A stretch of 64,000 nt of DNA, taken from Clostridiales bacterium. GTDB lineage: Bacteria; Bacillota; Clostridia; Lachnospirales; JAQSXR01. Positions within the stretch are counted from its first letter, which is position 1, and each line of letters starts with the position of its first letter. The position numbers and the translations under genes are program-made. Location of the stretch: NCBI GenBank assembly GCA_029256575.1, contig JAQSXR010000015.1, forward strand, positions 1 through 64,000, written 5' to 3'. Positions 35,674 through 44,799 of the stretch are shown here, piece after piece. The notes under the pieces were generated by a model, which had not been told where the DNA came from, made no database searches, and saw only the letters and a list, made by a program, of their open reading frames with translations.

Positions 35674-35787
35674 TGTTATCCATCTGCCTATCTACTTTAA
35701 TGTTATTTATCAAACTTACAGCAATGGCCTATTGTACGAGAACGGTGTAAGTGGTACAATATCAAAAGAATTGTGAGGCGATTACAT

Positions 35788-37539
35788 TTGAACACTTTTA
35801 AGAAATCTTTTTTACAAGTGAAAGAACATTTTCTACAATATTTTATTTTTGAAGCTATCATAACGACCATTACCTCTTCCGTGGTATTGCCTTTTATATT
35901 AAAAATATATCAATGGGTATTGGTTTTTGTGGGAACACCATATGTCTTAAATGACTCTTTTTATAAAGTTCGATTATCGTCAGCGAGACTGTGGACTTTC
36001 ATATTTGGGATTATCGTAGTGGCGTTATTTTTACTCCTTGAATATATTATTTTAATGATATTAACGGTAAAGCACATAAATAAAGAGCCCGTTAGAATAA
36101 TTGATGCCTTTATCACGGGTATTTTAAATATTAGGAGATTACTGATTCCTGGAATCGTACATGTGATTAGTATGGCATTGTTTTTCATTCCACTTTTCTT
36201 AATCAGTTCCAATTTTAATCCAATTAATATACCTATTTCAATCTATGATTTTATAAATGGATCTTTTAGAAATCAGTTATTTGCCTTTATTGCACTAATT
36301 GCTTGGCTATATATTCATATACATACCCTATATTTACTATATTTTATGCTTATTAAGAATGATCGATTAAGGGAAGCACTCATAAAGAGTTTTTATGTGG
36401 TGAAGAAAAATCAAAAGAAGATGATATTAATTTGGCTTCCAGTATTGTTTGGTTGTATATTTCTTTTGGTTTTAATAAATTTTGGTATTCAAAGCACAAT
36501 ATATTGGATATCTGGTCTAGCTATTTATATGACGTTTAAGAAGGTTATCCTGTTTTGCTTGGGTGTTGTCGTATATGGGGTCGTCCTCTTAACTTTCCCT
36601 TTCTATGTTAATTATATGGTAACTGTTTTTCAAGAAATTACCACTAAAAATGATTCCCCACATCATAATCGGAAAATCGAAATTGAATTAGTCGTTTACC
36701 GTACGAAGTTTCCAAAGCTTCTAAACCGTCTACAAAAAAGTCGTTTTGTTCGGTTTGGGCTTGTTATAGTAGGTTTCTTTACAATCTTTAGTTTGAATTA
36801 TAACCTTACTAAATCCTCCGTCAGATGGGATGTAAATATTGCAGCTCATAGAGGTGATTCAAGTACTGCCCCAGAAAACACTTTAGCAAGCATTCAAATG
36901 GCGATTGATAAACAAGTTGAATTTGTGGAATTGGATGTTAAACTCACTCAGGATAGTATTGCTGTGCTCCATCATGACACAACTTTGAAGCGTACTGCAG
37001 GGGTATCCTATAAAATAACAGATTTAACCTATCAAGACATCCTTATGTATGATGTGGGTGAGAATTTTTCAACTGAATTTACTGGAACACGAGTTCCTAC
37101 TTTATATGAGGCTTTAGAATTATGTAAGAATCGCATTAATGTTATCCTAGATATTAAAGATTCAAAAAATAGCAAGCAGCTAATACCAATCGTACTTCAA
37201 ATAATTAATGAATTAGAATTAAACGAAACTGTTTACATCCAATCTTTTAATTCCGCCGTGTTAACGCAAGTTCGAAGGCTTCAACCTGATATTAAGATTG
37301 GGCAAATCATGTACTACTCTTCAGGGGATTTGAGTCAATTAGATGTAGATTTCTATGCTATTAAATACAGTATGATAACGGAACATTTTGTTAAGCAGGC
37401 AAAAGACTTGAATCGAGAAGTATGGGTATGGACTGTTAATTCCAGTGCTATGCTAAAAGAAGTCTTGAAATATGATATCGATGGAATAATTACTGATTAT
37501 CCAGAACGTGCTCAGTTGATCCGAAGTACATCACATTGA
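35788..37539 (+). CDS. Glycerophosphodiester phosphodiesterase with N-terminal membrane domain
   Basis: About 583 aa. The first ~330 residues contain about six membrane helices with long loops (membrane-anchored GDPD domain). The catalytic domain starts at AAHRGDSSTAPENTLASIQM and has VEFVELDVKLTQD, VLHHDTTLKRT and the C-terminal strand VWVWTVNS...GIITDYPE, all standard GDPD residues (HRG, PENT, E-x-D, HD). It would hydrolyse glycerophosphodiesters or a lipoteichoic acid-type substrate at the membrane. The TTG at 35788 has GAGG at proper spacing and is preferred; the GTG at 35773 overlaps that site. Confidence 0.9.
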   Translation: MNTFKKSFLQVKEHFLQYFIFEAIITTITSSVVLPFILKIYQWVLVFVGTPYVLNDSFYKVRLSSARLWTFIFGIIVVALFLLLEYIILMILTVKHINKEPVRIIDAFITGILNIRRLLIPGIVHVISMALFFIPLFLISSNFNPINIPISIYDFINGSFRNQLFAFIALIAWLYIHIHTLYLLYFMLIKNDRLREALIKSFYVVKKNQKKMILIWLPVLFGCIFLLVLINFGIQSTIYWISGLAIYMTFKKVILFCLGVVVYGVVLLTFPFYVNYMVTVFQEITTKNDSPHHNRKIEIELVVYRTKFPKLLNRLQKSRFVRFGLVIVGFFTIFSLNYNLTKSSVRWDVNIAAHRGDSSTAPENTLASIQMAIDKQVEFVELDVKLTQDSIAVLHHDTTLKRTAGVSYKITDLTYQDILMYDVGENFSTEFTGTRVPTLYEALELCKNRINVILDIKDSKNSKQLIPIVLQIINELELNETVYIQSFNSAVLTQVRRLQPDIKIGQIMYYSSGDLSQLDVDFYAIKYSMITEHFVKQAKDLNREVWVWTVNSSAMLKEVLKYDIDGIITDYPERAQLIRSTSH

Positions 37540-37920
37540 TTTTGTGTTGCACACAAACAAAGTTGCATCATAATCATATATTACTTACAAGTAAATGTTC
37601 TTCTCTAATATACATTGATTTACCAACAAATATTGCATCACCTGATAGAGCGCTAAGATAAATTTATCTAAGCGCTCTTTGTTATCTTTATTTACTAATT
37701 TATAACTTAATTAAACTACATTCCCTATTCACATAACAAACATAATTTATTCACAATCCAATGATATAATTATCAAAATCAGTCCTCAAGCATACATATT
37801 ATCTATTTTTATTTACCTATAATTTAAATTTGCTTTCGTATTTTTACAACTATTTTACTTTATTTTTTACCACAATTTAACTTCGATTTCAAATTTTTAT
37901 TATGCTATAATTACCAAATC
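37540..37920. other. Intergenic stretch with one terminator
   Basis: Apart from the hairpin at 37647-37678 no gene or clear promoter was recognised before the MCP-like frame. Confidence 0.5.
37647..37690 (+). terminator. Intrinsic terminator of the GDPD gene
   Basis: A 32-base near-perfect palindrome (AGAGCGCTAAGATAAA with TTTATCTAAGCGCTCT, one mismatched pair) is followed by TTGTTATCTTTATTT on the plus strand. Confidence 0.8.
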
Positions 37921-37989
37921 AAAATTGTTGTACTGTCTATCTTTAACTCCCTCCTTATCACCCTTCTGATAACGATTGCTTCCACCACT

Positions 37990-39273
37990 TTGAACGATCA
38001 AGGAGCGGCTCCAGCTAATTCTTCAGTCGTTACTTCCGTTGAAGGTACGAATGAAAGTACAACTAATGAAGATGCATCAGTTGTTATGGCTCCTCCGCAA
38101 GCATCTTTTCTTCCACCAACACCTGTATTATTAGGTATGTTAGCTGCAATGGCTATTGGAATATTTAACTCTTTTCTTCTAGGAAGATATATTGCAAAAC
38201 CAATAAAAAAATTAACTGAAATCACGAAAAAAACAGCACAATTTGACTTAACTCCAGATACTTCATATGAATACATACTAAAATACAAAGATGAAAGCGG
38301 AGCTATGGCAAAAGCACTTTGGGATACAAGAAAATCGTTTAGTGAACTTATCACAAGTGTTAAAATAATCTCCGATAACTTAGCTTCACATTCAGAAGAA
38401 CTCACTACTTCTACTGATGCAAATACAAAAACAATTGGTCAAGTCGTTTCCGCAATAAATGAAATTGCACAAGGGAATATTCACCAAGCTGATATGGTAA
38501 ACAATACAAATCTAGCTATAACTGAGGTAGTTAACACAATTGAAGAAGTAAATCAGGCTACCGATAATAATGCTCAAAATGCAGTAAAATCATTAGAGAT
38601 GGTTGAAATGGGTCAACAAGCAGTTGAAATAGCAATACAAAGAATGCAAGAAAACTTTAACATTACGCAAGAAGTTGGTACTTCTATTAATGAATTAGGT
38701 GAAATGGTTTCAAAGGTTGAGAGTATTGTTTCCGTTATTACCTCAATTGCATCACAGACAAATCTTCTCGCTCTCAATGCAGCCATTGAAGCAGCAAGAG
38801 CAGGGGAAGCTGGAAAAGGATTTTCAGTTGTTTCAGAAGAAATCAGAAAACTTGCAGAAGGTTCGTCATCTGCTGCAAAAGAAATAGCAGTTATTGTTAA
38901 GGAAACGTCCGAAAAAAGCATTCAAGCTTCTGATAATATGGCTTCATCAAAAGCATCCGTTGATTCTCAAGTAAGTGCAGTTAATAATACCAAAGAAGCT
39001 TTTGACAAAATAAAATTATCCGTAGAAGATATCGTTATGCGTTCCCAACAGTCAGCTCAAATGCTTAAGAATGTTGATTCAAGAGCAAAGGAAATAGAAG
39101 ATCAAACAAGAGAAATGTCTGCTGTCGCACAACAATCAGCAGCAAGCTCAGAAGAGATCTCCGCTTCCGGTGAAGAACAATTAGCAAACATAGAAATAAT
39201 AGCACAATCAGCAGTTGGATTATTTAACTTAGCAGAACAGCTAAATAGTGAAGTAGGTAAATTCAACATTTAA
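37990..39273 (+). CDS. Methyl-accepting chemotaxis protein with short sensor region; start uncertain
   Basis: The frame reads a short extracytoplasmic segment, a membrane helix ([20 protein letters not shown]), HAMP ([16 protein letters not shown]) and a full signalling domain with the hairpin tip ([20 protein letters not shown]). The TTG at 37990 has no ribosome binding site. The same frame continues upstream to at least 37921 and encodes a good first membrane helix ([20 protein letters not shown]), but with no ATG, GTG or TTG before it. The real start may use a rare codon or may have been lost. The sensor loop is only about 45 residues, too short for a ligand-binding domain. Confidence 0.7.
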   Translation: MNDQGAAPANSSVVTSVEGTNESTTNEDASVVMAPPQASFLPPTPVLLGMLAAMAIGIFNSFLLGRYIAKPIKKLTEITKKTAQFDLTPDTSYEYILKYKDESGAMAKALWDTRKSFSELITSVKIISDNLASHSEELTTSTDANTKTIGQVVSAINEIAQGNIHQADMVNNTNLAITEVVNTIEEVNQATDNNAQNAVKSLEMVEMGQQAVEIAIQRMQENFNITQEVGTSINELGEMVSKVESIVSVITSIASQTNLLALNAAIEAARAGEAGKGFSVVSEEIRKLAEGSSSAAKEIAVIVKETSEKSIQASDNMASSKASVDSQVSAVNNTKEAFDKIKLSVEDIVMRSQQSAQMLKNVDSRAKEIEDQTREMSAVAQQSAASSEEISASGEEQLANIEIIAQSAVGLFNLAEQLNSEVGKFNI

Positions 39274-39322
39274 TAATACATAAAAGCTTATAATCATTCC
39301 AGATTGAAGTGAATATCGTAAT

Positions 39323-39360
39323 AAAGTGGTCTGTTGCAAATGCAACAGACCACTTTTGTA
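39323..39360. terminator. Bidirectional intrinsic terminator between converging genes
   Basis: AAAGTGGTCTGTTGC (39323-39337) pairs perfectly with GCAACAGACCACTTT (39342-39356) with loop AAAT. It lies between the converging MCP and CheY-like genes. Confidence 0.9.
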
Positions 39361-39386
39361 TTAGGTTTTGCCTATATTTTAAATTC

Positions 39387-39692
39387 CTATATCGATCCTA
39401 TTTGTTTCAGTATTTGAACAACTGTATCTTCTTTAAAAGGTTTCACTATAAAAGTTATTGCCCCATTTATAACAGATTCTTTCTGCTTAATTAGCTTTAA
39501 GGCTTCTATCCCTGTCATTCCTGGCATAGTAATATCCATTGTAACAATGTCAGGTTTACATTCAAAATATCTTTTAATTGCTTCAACTCCGTTTTCTGCC
39601 TCACCTACGATTTGAAACCCGTTGTGTTCTAACATTCGTTTTAATGCTAATCGCATAAATGACGCATCATCAACAATCAATACTTTTATCAT
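39387..39692 (-). CDS. CheY-like receiver, shortened by ~20 residues
   Basis: 101 aa against the usual ~120. The acidic pair (IVDDASFMRLALKRML), the phosphoacceptor Asp in IVTMDITMPGMTGIEALKLI and the lysine in FIVKPF are all there. Between KLIKQ and VINGAITFIVKPF the usual strand 4 with its conserved Ser/Thr (the MVSAMG-type segment) is missing. The deletion keeps the frame. Phosphorylation-induced switching through the Thr/Tyr coupling would be lost or changed. GGAG lies upstream of the ATG. It lies downstream of a broken MCP gene on the same strand. Confidence 0.78.
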   Translation of the reverse strand: MIKVLIVDDASFMRLALKRMLEHNGFQIVGEAENGVEAIKRYFECKPDIVTMDITMPGMTGIEALKLIKQKESVINGAITFIVKPFKEDTVVQILKQIGSI

Positions 39693-39918
39693 ATTTTTAC
39701 TCCTCCTGTATTAAGTTAAAATATACTTGCCCTCAGATAATAAATATTTTAACATTTATGTCACTTTTTGTCAATTAATGCAACATTACAAAATATTCCA
39801 TCTAATAGTTGTAACTATTTTCCAGTAGTGAATTAAATGCATTATCTATTTCTATGTATCTTTTCTTCGTATCATCTTATCTATATATGATCTAACTTAT
39901 CTATCTATCCTAAATCCC

Positions 39919-41314
39919 CTATCTCACTACTTCTCTTAATTGTTCAACCAGAATAAACATATCTTGAATTGATTTTGAGAATGTAGTTACTTTATCGAGG
40001 ATTGCTGTGCTTGTTTCTAGACTTGCATTTGTAGTAGACGCAACCTCTTCTGAAGAAGCGGATAATTCACTAATACTATCAACAATGTCATTGTTTGCTT
40101 TAATAACATTCTGAATGTCACTAAAAATATCATTTACATAATTTCTTAGTTTATCAATCTCTTCTCTTGTATTAACGAAGCTGTCATTTACGGAACCTAC
40201 CATTTTATCTTGCTTCTGTATACTGTTGATTGAGTTATCAAGACTATCTGTTGTTTCCTTGCCTACAGTCTTAACATCATTAATTATCTCTTGCTCTTGC
40301 CGCTTCTATCGAAGCATTCAATGCAAGTAAATTAGTTTGTTTCGAAATATTTAATATTGCATTAGTAATATTAGACATTTCTTCAATTCTTTTCGTAAGG
40401 TTGACTACAGAAGCTGATGTTTTGTTCGTAGAAATATTAACCATATTGGATTGATCCCTTAACTCTTCTACTAATTCAAAAGCATTTTTCACAACTTGTA
40501 CAATATCAATCGTAGAAGCCATTACATTTTGCGCGTTGCTGTCTGCTTTAATTATGAACTCTTGTATGTCGTGAGTCATATTCATTTGAAGTTGAGTTGA
40601 TTCTGCTGTACTTTCTGTACTCGCCGCTATATTTTCCATAGAGAAATTATTGTTTTCCACTTGTTTCTTGATTGTTGATAATTGTCCATTAATTAAATCA
40701 AAACTCTCGCTAATCTTGTCTGCAACAATAATAACCTCATCCGTCGTTTTCTGCTGCAATTCAACCTTCTCAAGTACTTCCTTTTGACTTTCTCCAATAA
40801 ATTTGAGAAGTAATCTGGTTCCAATAATTGCTGCAATTCCTGAAATAATAAATATAATTATCTGCATTGAGTATTCAATTTTCATCTCTTGACTAATTAT
40901 GTCAGCTTTAGAAGACTCTGTAAATATATGTACTATGTTAATCATAAATGCTGTAGCCGTTCCAATAATAATGAGTCTTACATTAATATATACCATAATT
41001 ATCATTAAGACTGGAAATGTAAATGCAAAAATTGATGTATTGCTTAAAAATGTAATAAGTCCATAAGTAATTACCCACATCGTACACATTAATCGCATTG
41101 TGAATTCTGTAGTACTATACTTAATCATAAAAAATAGATCAATCGCCAATGGAATATATATTGATGCTAATTGTATCCCTAATTTATCCTGTCCCCCAGA
41201 ATTATTAGCATCGATTATAATTCCTAAAGTTAATAGCAAACTTAATATTACCATTGTAAACATTACTACTGTGTTACACCTTTTATACTGATCCTTATTC
41301 ATTTTCGCCTTCAT
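39919..41314 (-). pseudogene. Methyl-accepting chemotaxis protein with six-TM N-terminus, broken at the signalling tip
   Basis: From the ATG at 41314 (AGGAGG upstream) the frame encodes about six membrane helices (TVVMFTMVILSLLLTLGIII to IIIFIISGIAAIIGTRLLLK) and then a coiled coil up to [17 protein letters not shown]. The following GEAGKGF-type tip is missing and the frame ends at 40280 (RDN-stop). The descending helix continues in another frame (EIINDVKTVGKETTDS; VGSVNDSFVNTREEIDKLRN) to the end at 39919. About 30 residues around the CheA/CheW-binding tip are deleted, so the receptor cannot signal normally. Confidence 0.82.
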
Positions 41315-41628
41315 CTGTTTCCTCCTAGCAATGTATTACCATTATGTATTACAATCTATATTTACACAAATATAGCAATAAATCAATATACTTTGTAAAT
41401 TTTGTAAAAATACCTTATATTATGATAGCAATCCTGATTTTTTAATACTAAAAAAGAAATTTTATTGTTCTTAAAATTGATAATACACATACAAATATTA
41501 TTGATAAATAATCTTAGCAGCTCTATAAAATATTCGTAATAGCTCTTCAAATATTTGTTTCTTTATTTACAAAACAATTTATTTCTGAATAGCTGTAAAA
41601 TATTAAAGGCAGCAAGGAGAAGTATACT
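41315..41628. other. AT-rich intergenic stretch
   Basis: No gene was recognised. It separates the divergent MCP remnant from the membrane protein/microprotein pair and should hold their promoters. Confidence 0.5.
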
Positions 41629-42114
41629 ATGCCAGAACGATATTGGAAAATGCTTACCAATAAAAAGTATACACTATTGTATATTAACGAGCATTTCAAT
41701 TGTAGCGTTAAGATGCAAAGAAAATTAAATATGTTTTTAGCAGTTGCCACTTCAGGTTCAATAGCCGCCTGGGCAGTTTGGAGTAAGTTCCCCTTATTAT
41801 GGGCTGGAATTATTGCAGTCTCACAAGTTATATCTGTAATAAAACCCTATTTACCTTATGAACGAAGGATTAATGAAATAAATAAACTAAATATACAATT
41901 AACCAGTTTATACAATGAAATAGAGGCAAAGTGGTATTATTTCGCAAATGGCCTCTTATCCGACGAGGAAATGAATAACGTTTATTATGAATATAATAAA
42001 CGATGGATCGAAAATGAAACGCAATACTTCAGCAATGATAGTTTGCCAGTAAATGAAAGTTTCATTGAAACTGCTAATGAACTATGCGAACTATATTTCG
42101 AGGAATATTTTTAA
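41629..42114 (+). CDS. Two-helix membrane protein (SLATT-like layout), unknown function
   Basis: 161 aa: ~35 polar residues, then two close hydrophobic helices (MFLAVATSGSIAAWAVWSKF; LLWAGIIAVSQVISVIKPYL), then a ~90-residue helical cytoplasmic tail (NKLNIQLTSLYNEIEAKWYY...). A hairpin of two TMs plus helical tail is the general layout of SLATT-type effector membrane proteins, but no specific match is claimed. AAGGAG precedes the ATG. A 44-aa Pro-rich gene follows after 27 bases. Confidence 0.65.
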   Translation: MPERYWKMLTNKKYTLLYINEHFNCSVKMQRKLNMFLAVATSGSIAAWAVWSKFPLLWAGIIAVSQVISVIKPYLPYERRINEINKLNIQLTSLYNEIEAKWYYFANGLLSDEEMNNVYYEYNKRWIENETQYFSNDSLPVNESFIETANELCELYFEEYF

Positions 42115-42141
42115 CTTATTAAATAGGTAAGGAGTGAGTCT

Positions 42142-42276
42142 ATGATTAATATCTTCAAAAAAAATAACGAATCTAGAATAAAAGAAAGTTCTACTGCAAG
42201 AGGGATAAATATACCGATTCAACCTACTATTCCAAAGATGCCTGAGACGAAACCACCTAAAGATGCTACTAAATAA
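42142..42276 (+). CDS. Proline/lysine-rich microprotein, 44 aa
   Basis: The small frame has a strong GGTAAGGAG site and reads MINIFKKNNESRIKESSTAR, then GINIPIQPTIPKMPETKPPK and DATK. It is hydrophilic, probably unstructured, with PxxP-type spacing. It follows the two-helix membrane protein gene and precedes a terminator, so the two genes form a unit. A partner or antidote role is conceivable; nothing in the sequence proves it. Confidence 0.6.
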   Translation: MINIFKKNNESRIKESSTARGINIPIQPTIPKMPETKPPKDATK

Positions 42277-42307
42277 AAACCAAAATATTATCTTAAAAAT
42301 TAAATTA

Positions 42308-42376
42308 AAGCATTACTATTTTATATAGTAATGCTTCTTTCAAGCTGTCAACATTCTTTTTGTTGATGGTTTTTTT
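42308..42376 (+). terminator. Tandem intrinsic terminators after the microprotein gene
   Basis: AAGCATTACTAT (42308-42319) pairs with ATAGTAATGCTT (42325-42336). A second hairpin (TCAACA ... TGTTGA near 42348-42366) is followed by TGGTTTTTTTA. Confidence 0.75.
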
Positions 42377-42457
42377 ATATTAGTCATGTTATAATACAGA
42401 TAAATATTTGTCAGATAATGTAAAGAATCGAAAATTATAAAGGCATGGGAGGTAAAT

Positions 42458-43060
42458 ATGCAAGTAGGAGATAAAATATCATTAGGCAGTTACGATTGGC
42501 GAGTGCTTGACATACAAAACAATACGGCTTTGATTATTACCGAATGTATTATCGAACAGCGTGCTTACCATGACGCTTATATAGATATAACATGGGCTGA
42601 CTGCTCATTAAGAAAATATCTTAATGGTGAATTTTATAACACATTCACCGCAACTGATAAATCAAGAATAATTCCGGTATTAAATAAAAATCCTGACAAT
42701 CAGTGGTATGGTTCAAAGGGCGGGGTAGATACGCAAGACTGTATATTTTTATTAAGCCTTGAGGAAGTGTGCAAATATTTTGGTGATAGCCGATCAAAAC
42801 TGCAAAACCCAGGAAAAAATCAAAGATATTGGTTTGAAAGAAAAGATGAAAACAATAGTAAACGATTAGCAAGACTTCAAGATAAAGAATGGTGTTGGTG
42901 GTGGTGGCTTCGATCGCCCGGCCGCGTTAATGTAAAAGCCGTGTACATCTTCGGGACTGACGGTAATATAGGTATTCAAGGCAACAATATATTGAAAGGC
43001 AACCTAAGCGATGGCAAATGTACAGGCGGCGTTCGTCCTGCTTTATGGCTAAAGCTGTAA
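42458..43060 (+). CDS. DUF6273-type (C-type-lectin/FGE-like fold) protein
   Basis: 200 aa. The family features are ISLGSYDWRVLDIQNNTALI at the start, the SLRKYLNGEFYNTF segment (~residue 50), and the late WWWWLRSPGR ... GGVRPALWLKL. There is no signal peptide, so it is probably cytoplasmic. A good GGGAGG site precedes the ATG. Such domains are common in Clostridia and are related to folds used as variable proteins in diversity-generating retroelements, but no reverse transcriptase or template repeat is nearby. Confidence 0.82.
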   Translation: MQVGDKISLGSYDWRVLDIQNNTALIITECIIEQRAYHDAYIDITWADCSLRKYLNGEFYNTFTATDKSRIIPVLNKNPDNQWYGSKGGVDTQDCIFLLSLEEVCKYFGDSRSKLQNPGKNQRYWFERKDENNSKRLARLQDKEWCWWWWLRSPGRVNVKAVYIFGTDGNIGIQGNNILKGNLSDGKCTGGVRPALWLKL

Positions 43061-43166
43061 TGTAATTTATTTTCAAATATGACACGTTGTTGTCCAATTT
43101 GTCATGTTATAATGATGAAAAATTTTAAATATCATTTTCTTTCTTACATATTACACCATAAATATT

Positions 43167-43203
43167 CAGCACATACATAATTAAAAGGTATGTGCTGTTT
43201 TTG
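43167..43203 (+). terminator. Intrinsic terminator of the DUF6273 gene
   Basis: CAGCACATAC (43167-43176) pairs with GTATGTGCTG (43188-43197), followed by TTTTTGTT on the plus strand. Confidence 0.85.
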
Positions 43204-43212
43204 TTACCTATA

Positions 43213-44103
43213 TTAATTCTTCAATACTTTTCTTCTTCCTGATACTGCAACCCCACATACAATTAACACTGCACCTACAACACTTATAATTGAAACTTTT
43301 TCATTCAACATAATCCCTGCTGCAATCAGTGTAACAAATGGAATCACATAAATATAATTATTTGCAGTTACGATTCCTATTCTCCTACTAACCGTGTTCC
43401 ATGCAACATAGCAAATTGCACTTCCCACTATCCCTAAGAATAAAATACTAATAATATACTTTGGTTGTTCTAGTGCAGACAAAGCAAACGGTGCATTCTC
43501 AAAAATTGCAAGTGGTACAGTAGTTAATATGGCATAGAAAGTTGTTTTCCTTGCTAAGTAAACACTATCATATTTCACTAAATAGCGTTTTAGATTTATA
43601 GAATATATTGCCCAACTTAATGCCGCAAGAAATGATAAAAGATCTCCTACTGGACTCAATTTGAGTATAAATGTTCCATTGAATACAACAAAAGCTACTC
43701 CAGTAAATGCTATTAAAAATCCTAAAATTATATTTAAACTTATTTTCTCATCTTTTGTAAAGAAATGCGCCAATATCGCTGTTAGTATAGGTGCTGAAGC
43801 GACTATAATGCTGACATTAGAAGCAAATGTATATGTAAGTGCCACATTCTCAGAAATGAAGTAGATTGTACAACCCGTTAATGCTAATAGTAAAAAACCT
43901 GCTTCCTCCTTTAATCTCAATTTCTCCCTTTTGTGGTTAAGAATTAGCAGTACCACATATGCTATAGTAAACCGCATTATCATAATTTGGATTGGTGTAA
44001 ATACCTCGAGTAAAAATTTGCTTGCAATAAATGTTGTTCCCCAAATTACAATCGTAAATAGAGCAATTAAATGTCCTATCGTCTTCTTTGATGTTTCTTT
44101 CAT
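43213..44103 (-). CDS. EamA/DMT-family transporter
   Basis: 296 aa from the ATG at 44103 (AGAGAG upstream; the longer start at 44121 lacks a site). About ten membrane helices form two EamA repeats. The first begins HLIALFTIVIWGTTFIASKF and the second LLSFLAALSWAIYSINLKRY, with the typical IVASAPILTAILAHFF and IYVIPFVTLIAAGIMLNEKV end-of-repeat helices. It is probably a metabolite or amino-acid exporter; the substrate is unknown. It stands alone. Confidence 0.9.
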   Translation of the reverse strand: MKETSKKTIGHLIALFTIVIWGTTFIASKFLLEVFTPIQIMIMRFTIAYVVLLILNHKREKLRLKEEAGFLLLALTGCTIYFISENVALTYTFASNVSIIVASAPILTAILAHFFTKDEKISLNIILGFLIAFTGVAFVVFNGTFILKLSPVGDLLSFLAALSWAIYSINLKRYLVKYDSVYLARKTTFYAILTTVPLAIFENAPFALSALEQPKYIISILFLGIVGSAICYVAWNTVSRRIGIVTANNYIYVIPFVTLIAAGIMLNEKVSIISVVGAVLIVCGVAVSGRRKVLKN

Positions 44104-44216
44104 GTTTTCTCTCTTTCTCATTGTACTATAACAAGGATGTGTATCGATTCATTTTGAATGCATATACAATATTACTATTCTTTTATAACTTTTACAAGAG
44201 ATGTATTTATAACAAA

Positions 44217-44254
44217 AAAATAGCTCTACTGCTTAAAACAGTTTTGCTATTTTA
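44217..44254 (-). terminator. Hairpin terminator after the GlsB/YeaQ gene
   Basis: AAAATAGC pairs with GCTATTTT with an inner ACTG/CAGT pairing; on the minus strand it runs into a T-run (TTTTTTTGTT). It lies 23 bases past the GlsB/YeaQ stop. Confidence 0.75.
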
Positions 44255-44276
44255 AAATATTATACTTTTTTATATA

Positions 44277-44540
44277 TTATGCTTTTTTAAATAAGTTAAT
44301 TAACCATATCAATACTACTGCTCCAAGGATGGATACAATAAAGCTCCATAGGTTAAGCCCTGTTGCTGGCCCCCAGCCAATTAATCCTACAAGCCATCCT
44401 CCAATAAATGCTCCTAAAATACCAACAATTATATTCGCTCCAATACCCATTTTAGAGTCTTTTCCTGTGAATTTACTAGCAATCCATCCTGATATTCCTC
44501 CAAGAATTAACCATACGATAATATTACTTATTTCTGGCAT
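44277..44540 (-). CDS. GlsB/YeaQ/YmgE-family stress-response membrane protein
   Basis: 87 aa, the usual size. It has three hydrophobic helices with the family's glycine motifs: IIVWLILGGISGWIASKFTG, MGIGANIIVGILGAFIGGWL and WSFIVSILGAVVLIWLINLF. TAAGGAG precedes the ATG. Members are small integral membrane proteins usually induced by stress. Confidence 0.92.
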   Translation of the reverse strand: MPEISNIIVWLILGGISGWIASKFTGKDSKMGIGANIIVGILGAFIGGWLVGLIGWGPATGLNLWSFIVSILGAVVLIWLINLFKKA

Positions 44541-44799
44541 ACGATATCTCCTTAATAAAACTGCAAAAATTAATGTTTACATATTTAAATTATCTCCAAA
44601 AGCAGGTTTAATATTCTATTATTAGGATACTCGAGAATAAACCATATATTTACATGTGTCTCATATGATACTTAATTGTATAAATACTCTGTATAGTGTA
44701 AAATAGGATTTACTTTAAATTATGTATATTTATAAATTTTATTATATAATACTCTTTTATATTAGATTAAATTTTGATACTTTTGAAAAGGATGGCAAC

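Noticed and set aside
42458-43060. Diversity-generating retroelement target (DUF6273 fold)
   Set aside because: No reverse transcriptase, template repeat or IMH-like element is visible nearby.
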